Shown: positions 14,958-22,247 of the stretch, piece by piece | Numbering within the stretch: the stretch's first letter is position 1 | Layout: every line of letters begins with the position of its first letter | Source: an uncultured Alphaproteobacteria bacterium | GTDB taxonomy: Bacteria; Pseudomonadota; Alphaproteobacteria; UBA7887 | Direction of reading: 5' to 3' | Assembly: GCA_913044255.1 (NCBI GenBank) | Contig: CAJWOI010000007.1 | Location: 1 to 23,481 of the forward strand | Length of the DNA: 23,481 nt | Notes under the pieces: generated by a model | The model's input: only the letters and a program-made list of their open reading frames with translations | What the model was told of the DNA's origin: nothing | Databases searched by the model: none | Made by a program: the position numbers and the translations under genes

Positions 14958-15725
14958 TTACTTGATGTTCCGCTGAGCACATATTTTATCATAGGAAGAA
15001 TTAATCAATGCTAACTTTTCATTCGCTTTTTGTACGAATTCGGAAGGCATCCCATTTGCGATTAATTTATCTGGATGATGCTGTACTACCAATTCGCGAT
15101 AACGAGCTTTCAACTGTTGATCTGGTGTATCAGAGGAAACTCCCAAGACACTATGAGGGTCCGGTTCACCATCCTCCGCGGCATATTGAGAAGAGATACG
15201 CGCGAAGGTGGCGCCATCCAGGCCAAATATTTGGGACACGTTGCGGAGGTACCGTAACTCTGCCTCGTGAACCCAGCCATCCGACTTCGCTATCTCAAAT
15301 AATGCTCCAACCAGATTCTCCAAGACGGCAGGTGTAGATTGGAATAACTGTGCCACCTGTTCTGCATATGGTTCGAACCCGTCAGCAGTTTCTTTTGCTT
15401 TATCAAAAATAGCCCCCACCGAACTAATTTCAGACTTAGGGATATTAAAAATACTCTTAAATTTTACAATTTCCTCGCGGGAAACTACACCATCGGCCTT
15501 CGCGAGCTTCGCTGATAGGACAACCAGCGCTGTGGCAAAAACAACTTGCCTTGCCTCTTGACTATTTTCCCCCGAAAACGAGGCATTATCAGACCCCTCA
15601 GACGACAAGGCATTGGCCCTGAACTTGGCTATGTAATGGCCCGCTGCTGCCCCCACCAAAGCACCAAGGGGACCGCCGAGGGCAAACCCTGCGCCAGCAC
15701 CTAAAACTTTTCCCCAAACACTCAT
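14958..15725 (-). CDS. djlA: DjlA-like co-chaperone: TerB-like domain plus J domain
   Basis: The 255-residue protein has three parts. The N-terminus is a glycine-rich hydrophobic segment (VLGAGAGFALGGPLGALVGA), probably membrane-inserted. Residues ~60-180 form a helical TerB-like domain (ALVVLSAKLAKADGVVSREE and GALFEIAKSDGWVHEAELRY are its paired acidic repeats). The C-terminus is a DnaJ domain with the HPD motif at about 217-219 (VVQHHPDK), which stimulates DnaK ATPase. DjlA proteins recruit DnaK to the inner membrane. Start chosen at ATG 15725 (MSVWGKVLG), which begins the conserved segment; GGGGAG lies upstream at slightly long spacing. An in-frame start at 15752 adds nine polar residues. 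An M55 peptidase fragment lies downstream. Confidence 0.88.
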   Translation of the reverse strand: MSVWGKVLGAGAGFALGGPLGALVGAAAGHYIAKFRANALSSEGSDNASFSGENSQEARQVVFATALVVLSAKLAKADGVVSREEIVKFKSIFNIPKSEISSVGAIFDKAKETADGFEPYAEQVAQLFQSTPAVLENLVGALFEIAKSDGWVHEAELRYLRNVSQIFGLDGATFARISSQYAAEDGEPDPHSVLGVSSDTPDQQLKARYRELVVQHHPDKLIANGMPSEFVQKANEKLALINSSYDKICAQRNIK

Positions 15726-15840
15726 TTTTTTCCGCTCCCCGCTATTTCCCAATAGAAGAATCGCAATTTATGCCCCTTTTCGCCGCTGGTCTCGCCTAAA
15801 CGTAAGACGATTTCGATATGAAGGAGCTGGTTTTAAAAAA

Positions 15841-15890
15841 CCTGTCAGTCGTTACTACAAATTGGCTATTGAATTCCGAACCGCGAAATC
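15841..15890 (+). repeat. Dispersed intergenic repeat, copy 6 (degenerate)
   Basis: CCTGTCAGTCGTTACTACAA, ATTGGCTATTGAATTCCGAA and CCGCG keep the order and spacing of the family's upstream module and core, but the GC-rich hairpin has decayed. Confidence 0.45.
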
Positions 15891-15984
15891 CTCGACGCGT
15901 TGACCTTCATAAAGGTTGCCAAGTTGGCTGGTCGAGCACAGAGTGCGGGGCATTACCTTATGTTACACATGGGGGATTGGATTG

Positions 15985-16080
15985 ATGTTAGCGGCGTTGT
16001 CGAACCGGCTTAGCTTGACACTTAGCTTAGTGGTCATTGGCGGGGGTGGTGCATTGGCGATTTGTCTGCACTGCTTGTAA
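15985..16080 (+). CDS. Possible small hydrophobic peptide
   Basis: A 31-residue frame: MLAALSNRLSLTLSLVVIGG, then GGALAICLHCL and a stop. The middle is hydrophobic enough for one membrane pass, and GGGGGA lies about 9 bases before the ATG. A GC-rich stem (CGGGCC/GGCCCG, 16099-16118) follows and could end a short transcript. No family is recognised, and a chance frame is quite possible. Confidence 0.25.
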   Translation: MLAALSNRLSLTLSLVVIGGGGALAICLHCL

Positions 16081-16129
16081 GTTACACCGATTGACTACCG
16101 GGCCAAAGTTTGGGCCCGCCTAAAAATAT

Positions 16130-16145
16130 TTATCATCGATGATAA
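16130..16145. promoter_or_regulatory. Perfect 16-base palindrome
   Basis: TTATCATCGATGATAA reads the same on both strands. Such a dyad is a typical size for a dimeric regulator's operator. It lies in gene-free DNA, just right of a GC-rich hairpin, and no adjacent promoter was recognised. Function unknown. Confidence 0.3.
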
Positions 16146-16273
16146 TGCCCCAGCCGGATATTCATGCGACAGCTTTACGGTCGTTTTTTGGATATGGTCA
16201 TTGCGACTGGTCTCCTGTTTTGAGTTGTGGTTCAACAAAAAATTACTCCACGATACCTCTTCCTAAAAGCATT

Positions 16274-16425
16274 TGAGTAAAACCCAACTCAAGCCCCGAT
16301 CTGCGCACCTACCCCGATACTCCAACCGCACCTACCAGTCGTTCATAAAAATTGGCTGATGAATTACGAGCCCGGGCCCCTGGGCATTACAGGCATTGGT
16401 CCGTGGACCCCTGCGCCTGTTCACC
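16274..16425 (+). repeat. Dispersed intergenic repeat, copy 7 (type A)
   Basis: The clearest full-length type A member. TGAGTAAAACCCAACTCAAG and CCCCGATCTGCGCACCTACC lead the copy; ACCAGTCGTTCATAAAAATT follows. GAATTACGAGCCCGGGCCCC starts at 16361, then TGGGCATTACAGGCATTGGT and GACCCCTGCGCCTGTTCACC. The core matches copy 1 exactly over 24 bases. Confidence 0.85.
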
Positions 16426-16557
16426 CAATCTAAACTGACAAAGGCGCATGATGGCCTGTAATGACTGAACTTGGGTAGTTTTTGAAGTTGATCTTAAATA
16501 AGTCATGACGCGCCGCGCCGATCGAATTCACCTAAATGACGATCGACCACGTGCGCT

Positions 16558-17262
16558 TTAGGACAGCAGCCAACCGCCATCGACATCCACGGTCGTTCCG
16601 GTCACAAAGTCGTTCTGGATCACGAAAATAATCCCTTGCGCCACTTCGTCGGCGGTACCCGCTCGCGGGATGATGTTGCTCGCGGTTGCCTTGGCGTAAA
16701 AGGTGGCTCGCTCCTCGCCTTGTGCGGCGACCATCGGGGTATCGATGGTACCGGGCGATACGATGTTGATGCGTTTGGGTGCGACTTCCCTGGCTATGGC
16801 GCGAACCAATGCCTCAACCGCGCCGCCGACGGAACCAATCGCGACCTGTCCCGGTTTGGTCTTGCGCGCTGGCGCGCCGCTGACGAGCACGGTGCAGCCA
16901 TCATCGGGTAAATGCCCGACTCCAAACCGCACGACGTTGGCATACCCCCAAAGCTTGTCGAACGATGCTTTATATCCGTCCATATCCATTTCAAGGAACG
17001 GACCGACCGCGCGCGCGCCACCGGTCGCGGCGCTAACCAGGATGTCATAGGGTGCACACTCCAAGAGCACCGCTTGCAGGGCATCACAATCGAGAACGTC
17101 ACATTTTTTTAGTGTAATGCCGGCGGGAACGTCACCCGCCTTTTCGGGATTTCGGCTGATCGCGATCACGTCCGCGCCCAGTGCCACGAGCCGTTGCCCC
17201 GTCGCGAGACCAATTCCCGAGGTACCGCCGAATATTACCGCTTTCTTGCCCGCTACATCCAT
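16558..17262 (-). CDS. SDR-fold protein lacking the catalytic Tyr and Lys
   Basis: The 234-residue Rossmann-fold protein belongs to the short-chain dehydrogenase/reductase superfamily. The nucleotide-binding GGTSGIG is at residues 12-18, CDVLD near 54-58, and the structural VSPGTIDTP and GTTVDVDGGWL motifs lie in the C-terminal part. SDRs normally use Ser-Tyr-x3-Lys. Here the segment aligned to YxxxK reads IGSVG (in GQVAIGSVGGAVEALVRAIA), so Tyr is replaced by Ile and Lys by Gly, while the upstream Ser (VLVSGAPA) is kept. A subfamily of such non-canonical SDRs exists, and its activity is unclear. GGGACGACGGGCC lies before ATG 17262. No operon partner. Confidence 0.85.
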   Translation of the reverse strand: MDVAGKKAVIFGGTSGIGLATGQRLVALGADVIAISRNPEKAGDVPAGITLKKCDVLDCDALQAVLLECAPYDILVSAATGGARAVGPFLEMDMDGYKASFDKLWGYANVVRFGVGHLPDDGCTVLVSGAPARKTKPGQVAIGSVGGAVEALVRAIAREVAPKRINIVSPGTIDTPMVAAQGEERATFYAKATASNIIPRAGTADEVAQGIIFVIQNDFVTGTTVDVDGGWLLS

Positions 17263-17784
17263 GGCCCGTCGTCCCTTCGTTCAATCCTGGAATTTCTCGC
17301 CATTGGCCACTGCAAATTGCTCGACGCACAGATAATGGCCTTGCGGCCGGAAATTCCCAAATCCATCGCTAACCGCCCTTAACCAGACAGTCATATTTAG
17401 TGATTTCACTTTGCTAAGCGTGGCAACAAGGTTCTTTGCCAAGAATTAAAGTTTACAACCCGATAAAACACCCGTTTCCTAACCGAAGTTTAACCACGCT
17501 AGCAAATAGAAATAATTCTGCAAGGAATTACGAGGAACATCAAGCAGTCCCCCTTTAACAAGGAACCGCTTCCTCGGGGCCCTAGACATGTATGTTTTCA
17601 AGCCCCCAACCAACCATTTGAGCAAAACCCACCCCAACCCCGTCCCTGAAGAATACTGTAATCTGGGCACTTTTCGTATCAAGCCGCTTGAATTCTTGAC
17701 GCAAGGGCATAGTTTCGTGGGGTCACAGACCCACGCATACGAACCTAGATTGGCTAGGTTGATGTTAGGAGGAAAGGATAGATC
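17263..17784. other. Divergent promoter region between the SDR gene and yaaA
   Basis: No gene was found. It holds a partial repeat (17617-17646) and, close to yaaA, a strong ribosome binding site (AGGAGGAAAGGA at 17768-17779). A short stem GTGGG/CCCAC lies near 17717-17734. Promoters of both genes are expected here but were not identified with confidence. Confidence 0.45.
17617..17646 (+). repeat. Dispersed intergenic repeat, partial (upstream module)
   Basis: TTTGAGCAAAACCCACCCCA and ACCCCGTCCC match the start of the upstream module in copies 4, 7 and 10. The rest of the element is absent. Confidence 0.5.
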
Positions 17785-18570
17785 ATGCTGACGTTACTCT
17801 CCCCTGCAAAAAAAATGAATATGGCCCCCGCCGAAACGGGCGTCCCAATCACACAGCCGCGCCTGCGCGATGATACGCACGAGCTTGCGATCGTCGCCAA
17901 AACCCAGACTGCGGAAGACCTGAAACGTCTGATGCATATTAGCGACAATCTCGCGACCATGAATTTCGAGCGGTTTCAGGCCTTCAATCTCGATAATCGG
18001 AGCAATACCGCCAAACCTGCCGGGTTCGCCTTTGACGGCGACGTCTATTGGGGGCTGGAAGCTGACAGCTTGTCCGAGGACACGCTCTCTTATGCGCAGA
18101 ATCATTTACGCATCCTCTCAGGCCTTTACGGTGTTTTACGTCCGATGGATGCGATCCAGCCTTATCGCCTTGAGATGGGCACCAAAATGGCGAATGGGCG
18201 CGGGAAATCCCTCTATGATTTCTGGGGCGCAGGCATCGCCGATCGACTGAATGCCGACCTTGCCGATCATGCCGACACAACCGTGGTCAATCTCGCCTCA
18301 AACGAATATTTCAAGGCTGTGGATGGCAAAGCGCTTGGACGGACGGTGGTCGGGGCGAAGTTCCTGAACGTGAAGGATGGTGAGGCCCGCTCCCTCATGT
18401 ATTACGCCAAGCATGCACGCGGCACCATGGCACGCTGGATCATGGAAAACCGTGTGGACCGGGCTGATGGCTTGAAAGATTTTAATGCCGGTGGCTATAC
18501 CATCGACGCGATGGCCTCAACGGGCAATGAGCTCGTCTTTTCCCGGCCTCAACCGCCTAAAAAAGGGTAA
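17785..18570 (+). CDS. yaaA: YaaA family peroxide-stress protein
   Basis: The 261-residue product has the usual family length. The N-terminal signature LLSPAKKMN is at residues 4-12, ISDNLATMNFERFQ near 52-65, and the hallmark SGLYGVLRPMDAIQPYRLEM near 113-132; NLASNEYFK and RGTMARW follow. In E. coli YaaA is induced by hydrogen peroxide and lowers free intracellular iron, limiting Fenton damage; the protein binds DNA in vitro. The fold is cytosolic. AGGAGGAAAGGA lies about 6 bases before ATG 17785, which fixes the start. It stands alone on the + strand, divergent from the SDR gene. No OxyR site was recognised upstream. Confidence 0.94.
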   Translation: MLTLLSPAKKMNMAPAETGVPITQPRLRDDTHELAIVAKTQTAEDLKRLMHISDNLATMNFERFQAFNLDNRSNTAKPAGFAFDGDVYWGLEADSLSEDTLSYAQNHLRILSGLYGVLRPMDAIQPYRLEMGTKMANGRGKSLYDFWGAGIADRLNADLADHADTTVVNLASNEYFKAVDGKALGRTVVGAKFLNVKDGEARSLMYYAKHARGTMARWIMENRVDRADGLKDFNAGGYTIDAMASTGNELVFSRPQPPKKG

Positions 18571-18891
18571 GAGAGTTAGGTTGGGCTGTGGTCAGGCGTT
18601 TCAAAGGGGAAGTCTATAACGATAGGTCTGGCAGTGGGAGGCTTTGACGCAAACACGGCCCAAGCCCCAATCTCAACAACCGCCCCCAGATCAGAGCAGC
18701 CCGACCAGTTGTTAACGCAATTTAGCTAATGAATTACGAGCCCAGGTTTTTGGGTTGTATCTGATATAACCAGCAATTAGCGGTCAAATTGAAATTTCTG
18801 GCTTAATACTGCATGGTTCTTAGTGAATTGTAGGAAGCAGGCCGACTTAATGAATCCAAAAGTAACTCCTCCTACCTAATAGGAAAGGTCA
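18571..18891. other. Intergenic stretch with one repeat
   Basis: Holds repeat copy 9 (18657-18756). The final part should carry the promoter of the hydrolase gene at 18892, with GGAAAGG as its ribosome binding site. No gene was found. Confidence 0.45.
18657..18756 (+). repeat. Dispersed intergenic repeat, copy 9
   Basis: GCCCAAGCCCCAATCTCAAC, AACCGCCCCCAGATCAGAGC and CGACCAGTTGTTAACGCAAT form the upstream module. TTAGCTAATGAATTACGAGC followed by CCAGGTTTTTGGGTT forms the core. The hairpin keeps GCCC with GGGT, a G-T wobble at the outer pair. Confidence 0.75.
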
Positions 18892-19677
18892 ATGAAATAC
18901 GCGTCAATTGATGGTTTAAAAATTAGCTACGAGCATTACGCCTCACGAACGAAAGCGAACAATAGGCGGGTTATTTTTATTCATGGTACGGGATGTAACG
19001 CGCGCGTGTTTAAGCGTCATCTTGGAGTTCTATCAACCCGCCATGAAGTGGCCGCAATCGATTTGCCGGGCCATGGGGAATCGACGGGCACCGGGTTTCG
19101 AGGCGTAGCTGATTACGCGCATTACGTGGCAGGATTGATCGAACATCTTGAGTGGGAAGGCTGTATCGTCGCCGGCCATTCTTTAGGAGGAGGTATTGGG
19201 CTAGCGATCGCGCTCTATTATCCAAAGTCTGTCGAAGGATTGTTGCTAATCGACACTGGTGCGCGCCTGCGTGTTGATCCAGCAATTATAGAAACAGCAC
19301 GCCGGGCAGCGGACGGAGAAGACTTTCTGCCACCGAATCCACGTCGGGGTTTTGCGAGGGGTACCTCGCAAGAGATCATCGATGAAATGAATGTGATCAG
19401 GGGACAATGTAGTCCGCATGTTACGTATAAGGATTGGATCGCGGATGATACTTGCGACTTTATGAGTCGTTTGCCTTCTATTATCGTCCCTAGTCTCGCT
19501 ATCTGTGGTGATGAAGATGAGTTCACACCGATCAAATATCACGAGTATTTTCGTGACAAATTGCCCAACTGCCAGCTTAAAATAATTTCTGACGCGGGGC
19601 ATTGGCCATTTGTCGAACAACCCGAACTTTTCGATCACACTGTACTTGAATTTCTAGACGGTCTAAGGGCTACTTGA
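18892..19677 (+). CDS. Alpha/beta hydrolase
   Basis: The 261-residue serine hydrolase of the alpha/beta fold has oxyanion-hole strand IFIHGTGCNARVF at 28-40, DLPGHGEST at 57-65 and nucleophile elbow AGHSLGGG with Ser97. Probable acid D209 (CGDEDEFTP) and His237 (DAGHWPF) complete the triad. No signal peptide, so cytoplasmic. Family members include esterases, lactonases and C-C hydrolases; nothing decides the substrate. AGGAAAGG precedes ATG 18892 at good spacing. It stands alone. It is unrelated in motif to the halide-type hydrolase at 12506-13723, which has Asp as nucleophile. Confidence 0.9.
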   Translation: MKYASIDGLKISYEHYASRTKANNRRVIFIHGTGCNARVFKRHLGVLSTRHEVAAIDLPGHGESTGTGFRGVADYAHYVAGLIEHLEWEGCIVAGHSLGGGIGLAIALYYPKSVEGLLLIDTGARLRVDPAIIETARRAADGEDFLPPNPRRGFARGTSQEIIDEMNVIRGQCSPHVTYKDWIADDTCDFMSRLPSIIVPSLAICGDEDEFTPIKYHEYFRDKLPNCQLKIISDAGHWPFVEQPELFDHTVLEFLDGLRAT

Positions 19678-19847
19678 ACTATTTCCAGAGCGGTCTCAAA
19701 GCGGTTCACTCAGAATGCATATAGAACTGTTCCGCTGCGCCTGTTCACCGGCACATGGTCGGTGGCAACCATTGCAAGCCAGGAATCGACAAAAAGAAAG
19801 GCCCCGATCAAACAGGACCCCTCCAAGACTATTTCAATTGCTCAGAT
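19678..19847. other. Convergent intergenic region
   Basis: Lies between the hydrolase (+) and the secreted protein (-). It includes a short repeat piece at 19733-19757. No gene or clear terminator was found. Confidence 0.4.
19733..19757 (+). repeat. Short repeat piece (type A tail)
   Basis: GCTGCGCCTGTTCACCGGCA matches the CTGCGCCTGTTCACC tail of copy 7 and of 7775-7795, and the CACCGGTACATG of copy 2. Confidence 0.5.
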
Positions 19848-20333
19848 CTACGAAGGTAAGTCCCCACGGCATTTGGTCCTGACTACAACCGGAACATCTG
19901 ACATTCCCTCAAGCTTTGGCATATAGTTGAACCTATAGATGCACTCGTAGTTCCGGTTTGCATGCTTACCCGTCCCCCCAGCACTCGTTAGACGACCCCG
20001 TCCCTTGGCAAAACCATCGCCCACGGTCCGTTCCACCATTTCGTAAAATTTATCTCCATCAGCATCAATGTACTCGCACGAGAGCTTTAAGGTCGTACCA
20101 GCATCGGTTACTTCGCCGCCACCCGCACAAGTCGAGACAGTGTCACCTTCTGCATCGCTGATAACAGTCCCGTAGTTTGTATATGAGAATACTTTCGTAC
20201 CATCTACTGTAGAGATTGTCTTAATTTGAGCGAAAATGCCCGACGTCCTTTCCCACTCCGCACAAATTGCTGAACTAGCCGTAAAAGCTACGAATGCAAT
20301 TGTCGTAATAAGAGTTTTTTGACCACTGATCAT
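19848..20333 (-). CDS. Secreted hypothetical protein
   Basis: Not recognised. The 161-residue product begins MISGQKTLITTIAFVAFTAS and continues SAICAEW, a good Sec signal peptide with cleavage likely after CA near residue 25. The mature part has Cys residues near 69, 86, 130 and 155 that could form two disulfides. Glycines and repeated T-x-D/K patterns suggest a compact beta-rich domain (GTVISDAEGDTVSTCAGGGE, KLSCEYIDADGDKFYEM). Start at ATG 20333 chosen because GAAGGGA precedes it at good spacing; a frame to 20423 lacks a signal. It stands alone, probably periplasmic or exported. Confidence 0.7.
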   Translation of the reverse strand: MISGQKTLITTIAFVAFTASSAICAEWERTSGIFAQIKTISTVDGTKVFSYTNYGTVISDAEGDTVSTCAGGGEVTDAGTTLKLSCEYIDADGDKFYEMVERTVGDGFAKGRGRLTSAGGTGKHANRNYECIYRFNYMPKLEGMSDVPVVVRTKCRGDLPS

Positions 20334-20718
20334 CGATTTATCCCTTCCCTTCTTATGTCTTATGACTACGGCAAAAAATTCCCAATAAAGCACCTTTTTC
20401 GCCAAGGTTTCTCCTACACGCAATCAATTGCTAATGGTACAAAACGGGGCCCAGACGCTCAATAGCCACACCATCCGAGCAAAACCCAGCCCAAGTCCCG
20501 ATCTGAGCTACTACCCCCTGATCACGGCAGCCTGACCAAGCGTTAATGCAAGCTAGCTATTGAATTAGGTGCTCGAGCCTCTGAGCAATGGGCCGTTATG
20601 CGTGATGCATGCAGCATCGTAAGTGCGAACGCGACCAGTTCGATGCCGCAATCGGCGATCTGTTCGATGATCAACCCGGCAGTCTCGTGAGATTTCGATG
20701 CGATTTTAATTCTCCCCG
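20334..20718. other. Intergenic stretch with one repeat
   Basis: Carries repeat copy 10 (20474-20623). A leftward frame at 20543-20728 overlapping the reductive-dehalogenase stop has a plausible stretch (HETAGLIIEQIADCGIELVA), but it runs into the repeat and matches no family. No gene is called. Confidence 0.4.
20474..20623 (+). repeat. Dispersed intergenic repeat, copy 10 (type B)
   Basis: A full-length type B member. CCGAGCAAAACCCAGCCCAA, CCCGATCTGAGCTACTACCC and CTGACCAAGCGTTAATGCAA form the upstream module. ATTGAATTAGGTGCTCGAGC is the core. TGCGTGATGCATGCAGCATC is the tail, with GATGC-ATGCA-GCATC as hairpin. The core stem is GCTC/GAGC instead of GCCC/GGGC, a paired change. Confidence 0.85.
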
Positions 20719-21945
20719 TCAATTCCACCAGTCCAAGGGCAGCACACGTTTGCCGTAGCCGAGCGCGTCATCGAGCTTCAGCATCCAGCGCCGCAAACCG
20801 GTCCCCAGCAGCTTTTGGAACAGCCGCATGGTCCATTTCGAATAATCCTTGTTATAGGGGCAGACCCGCATGCAGATGGCGCAATCGGCTTTCAGCTTGG
20901 TCCAATAGCCGAAACATTTCTCGGCATTCGACGTCCATTTGGTGACGCCCAGGATGGCCGAGCGGTTTTCGCCGCCCTCCCTGGGCGGCCCCTTGGGCAG
21001 CGCCTTGGGCGGGCAGGCATTGGCGCATTTGTCGCAAATGGAACAGGTTTCATGGGCGCCAAATTTTATCGGTTTGTTATGGGCCAGCGGAAGATCGGTG
21101 AATATCTTGGAGAACCTGACGCGCGGCCCGTACTGGGGCGTGATAATCAATTGATTGCGTCCGTATTCACCCATGCCGGCCTTGATGGCGTATGGAATGG
21201 TCAGCGCGGTGTCGTTGGTCGTGGCGATGGCGCGGTAACCCAAGCCATGAATAAAACTTGCCATCGAAGTCACGATCGCCGCTTCATGGGAATATTCCCG
21301 CCCCGTCGCGGCGGCGGCCAGCGCCGACGGATAGGTTTCGACCAGCTTGCGATCCATTTGATGGCCCAGCACGATCACGTTGGTCATGCCGTCCATGGAG
21401 ACGTTTTCCTTTTCCTCGCGCGTCTTCGAGGAAATCTCGGCGGCGTGGGCATAGACCCATCGTTCGTCATATTCGGTCACGCCAAACAGATCGGCGCCGA
21501 GAAATTCCGCGACCTGCTTGATGCGGGCGGTAGTCTCCGCGATAGGCGGCAGATCGGCTCTGGTCTCGGCTTGCGGCACGAAGGTATCGAACGAATCGAG
21601 AAATCCCTCTCGCCGCCCGTCCGGCATGCCGCGCGCTGCGTAATCACGCGCCACCGACCAGGATGCATTGAGTAGGGCGAAATCCCACTGGGTATAGCCG
21701 GCGCCCTTGCGCGGCTCGGGCCGTTGATGCGCGGCGTAAAACGCGACCACATCGTCGCTCATCACGGCTTCATCCCACCAGGCGCGGTTGAACACGTCGT
21801 CGCGCTGTTCATAACGGCGGAAATTTTCGCTGATGATGAAGCCGGCTTCGGCGTCGCTCTCGGCGAATTTGGACCACGCATCCAGCGGCGCGTTGGCGGG
21901 CCAGTTATCGGCTGATGATTTTGTGTCGTCCGGTGCGCTTGTCAC
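20719..21945 (-). CDS. Reductive-dehalogenase-like iron-sulfur protein
   Basis: The 408-residue protein ends with two [4Fe-4S] motifs: C301, C304, C307, C311 (ETCSICDKCANACPPKAL) and C344, C355, C358, C362 (KADCAICMRVCPYNK). Upstream, AGMGEYGRNQLIITPQYGPR (256-275) is the conserved segment before the clusters in corrinoid reductive dehalogenases. GADLFGVTEYDERWVYAH (150-167) and NVIVLGHQMDR (189-199) match the cobalamin-binding core. Unlike respiratory RdhA it has no Tat signal and no separate anchor gene, so it is probably cytosolic. Epoxyqueuosine reductase (QueG) is the other cobalamin family with this cluster pair, but it is shorter and differs in these motifs. The start is GTG 21945, a few bases after the stop of a 70-residue gene, implying translational coupling. 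Substrate unknown. Confidence 0.85.
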   Translation of the reverse strand: MTSAPDDTKSSADNWPANAPLDAWSKFAESDAEAGFIISENFRRYEQRDDVFNRAWWDEAVMSDDVVAFYAAHQRPEPRKGAGYTQWDFALLNASWSVARDYAARGMPDGRREGFLDSFDTFVPQAETRADLPPIAETTARIKQVAEFLGADLFGVTEYDERWVYAHAAEISSKTREEKENVSMDGMTNVIVLGHQMDRKLVETYPSALAAAATGREYSHEAAIVTSMASFIHGLGYRAIATTNDTALTIPYAIKAGMGEYGRNQLIITPQYGPRVRFSKIFTDLPLAHNKPIKFGAHETCSICDKCANACPPKALPKGPPREGGENRSAILGVTKWTSNAEKCFGYWTKLKADCAICMRVCPYNKDYSKWTMRLFQKLLGTGLRRWMLKLDDALGYGKRVLPLDWWN

Positions 21946-21948
21946 ATC

Positions 21949-22161
21949 TCAACCCGACAGTTGATCCGCCATCCAGTCGGCGGATTGGACACCATAGCTG
22001 TATCCCCGGTTATTGGCGACTTGATTGGCCGCCAACATCTCGCCGTTTAGCGATACGCCACCGCTCTCGCAATAGGTCATGCGGTTGCCCGCCGCCGTGG
22101 CCGTCGCCCGCGCGCCGCCTTCCAGCCGATCTTCCAACAAACGCAAGATGTAGTCGGCCAT
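21949..22161 (-). CDS. Small protein coupled to the reductive-dehalogenase-like gene
   Basis: The 70-residue product (MADYILRLLEDRLEGGARAT, later GYSYGVQSADWMADQLSG) matches no family known to me. It has a single Cys, many Ala, Gly and Asn residues, and no hydrophobic segment, so it is not the RdhB-type membrane anchor. A strong GGGAGGGG precedes ATG 22161 by a few bases, and its TGA lies 3 bases from the next gene's GTG, so the two are almost certainly one transcript. Codon use is GC-rich like the downstream gene. It could be a folding or partner protein for the enzyme; this is inference from position only. Confidence 0.6.
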   Translation of the reverse strand: MADYILRLLEDRLEGGARATATAAGNRMTYCESGGVSLNGEMLAANQVANNRGYSYGVQSADWMADQLSG

Positions 22162-22186
22162 GGCCCCTCCCAAACGTCATACCGCC

Positions 22187-22204
22187 AAATTACGAGCCCG
22201 GGCC
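22187..22204 (+). repeat. Dispersed intergenic repeat, partial core
   Basis: AAATTACGAGCCCGGGCC matches the family core and lies just upstream of the 70-residue gene, between it and the end of the hydrolase gene. No upstream or tail module is seen. Confidence 0.5.
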
Positions 22205-22247
22205 ACAGTTTGCACTGAAGGATCGGGGACCTAAAACGTTAGTACCA

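Larger units (their letters stand above)
15726..16557. other. Gene-poor stretch of about 830 bases
   Basis: Contains repeat copies 6 and 7, one tiny hydrophobic open frame (15985-16080), a hairpin at 16099-16118 and a perfect 16-base palindrome (16130-16145). No full gene was found. The promoter of the leftward DjlA gene is expected near 15726-15830 but was not recognised. Confidence 0.5.

Noticed and set aside
20543..20728. 61-residue leftward frame with HETAGLIIEQIADCGIELVA
   Set aside because: It overlaps the reductive-dehalogenase stop codon and ends inside repeat copy 10; no family match.
20815..21675. 286-codon open frame on the + strand
   Set aside because: It lies entirely antisense to the reductive-dehalogenase-like gene, whose protein has all its cysteine motifs. 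GC-rich genes commonly give long antisense frames; no family match is visible.
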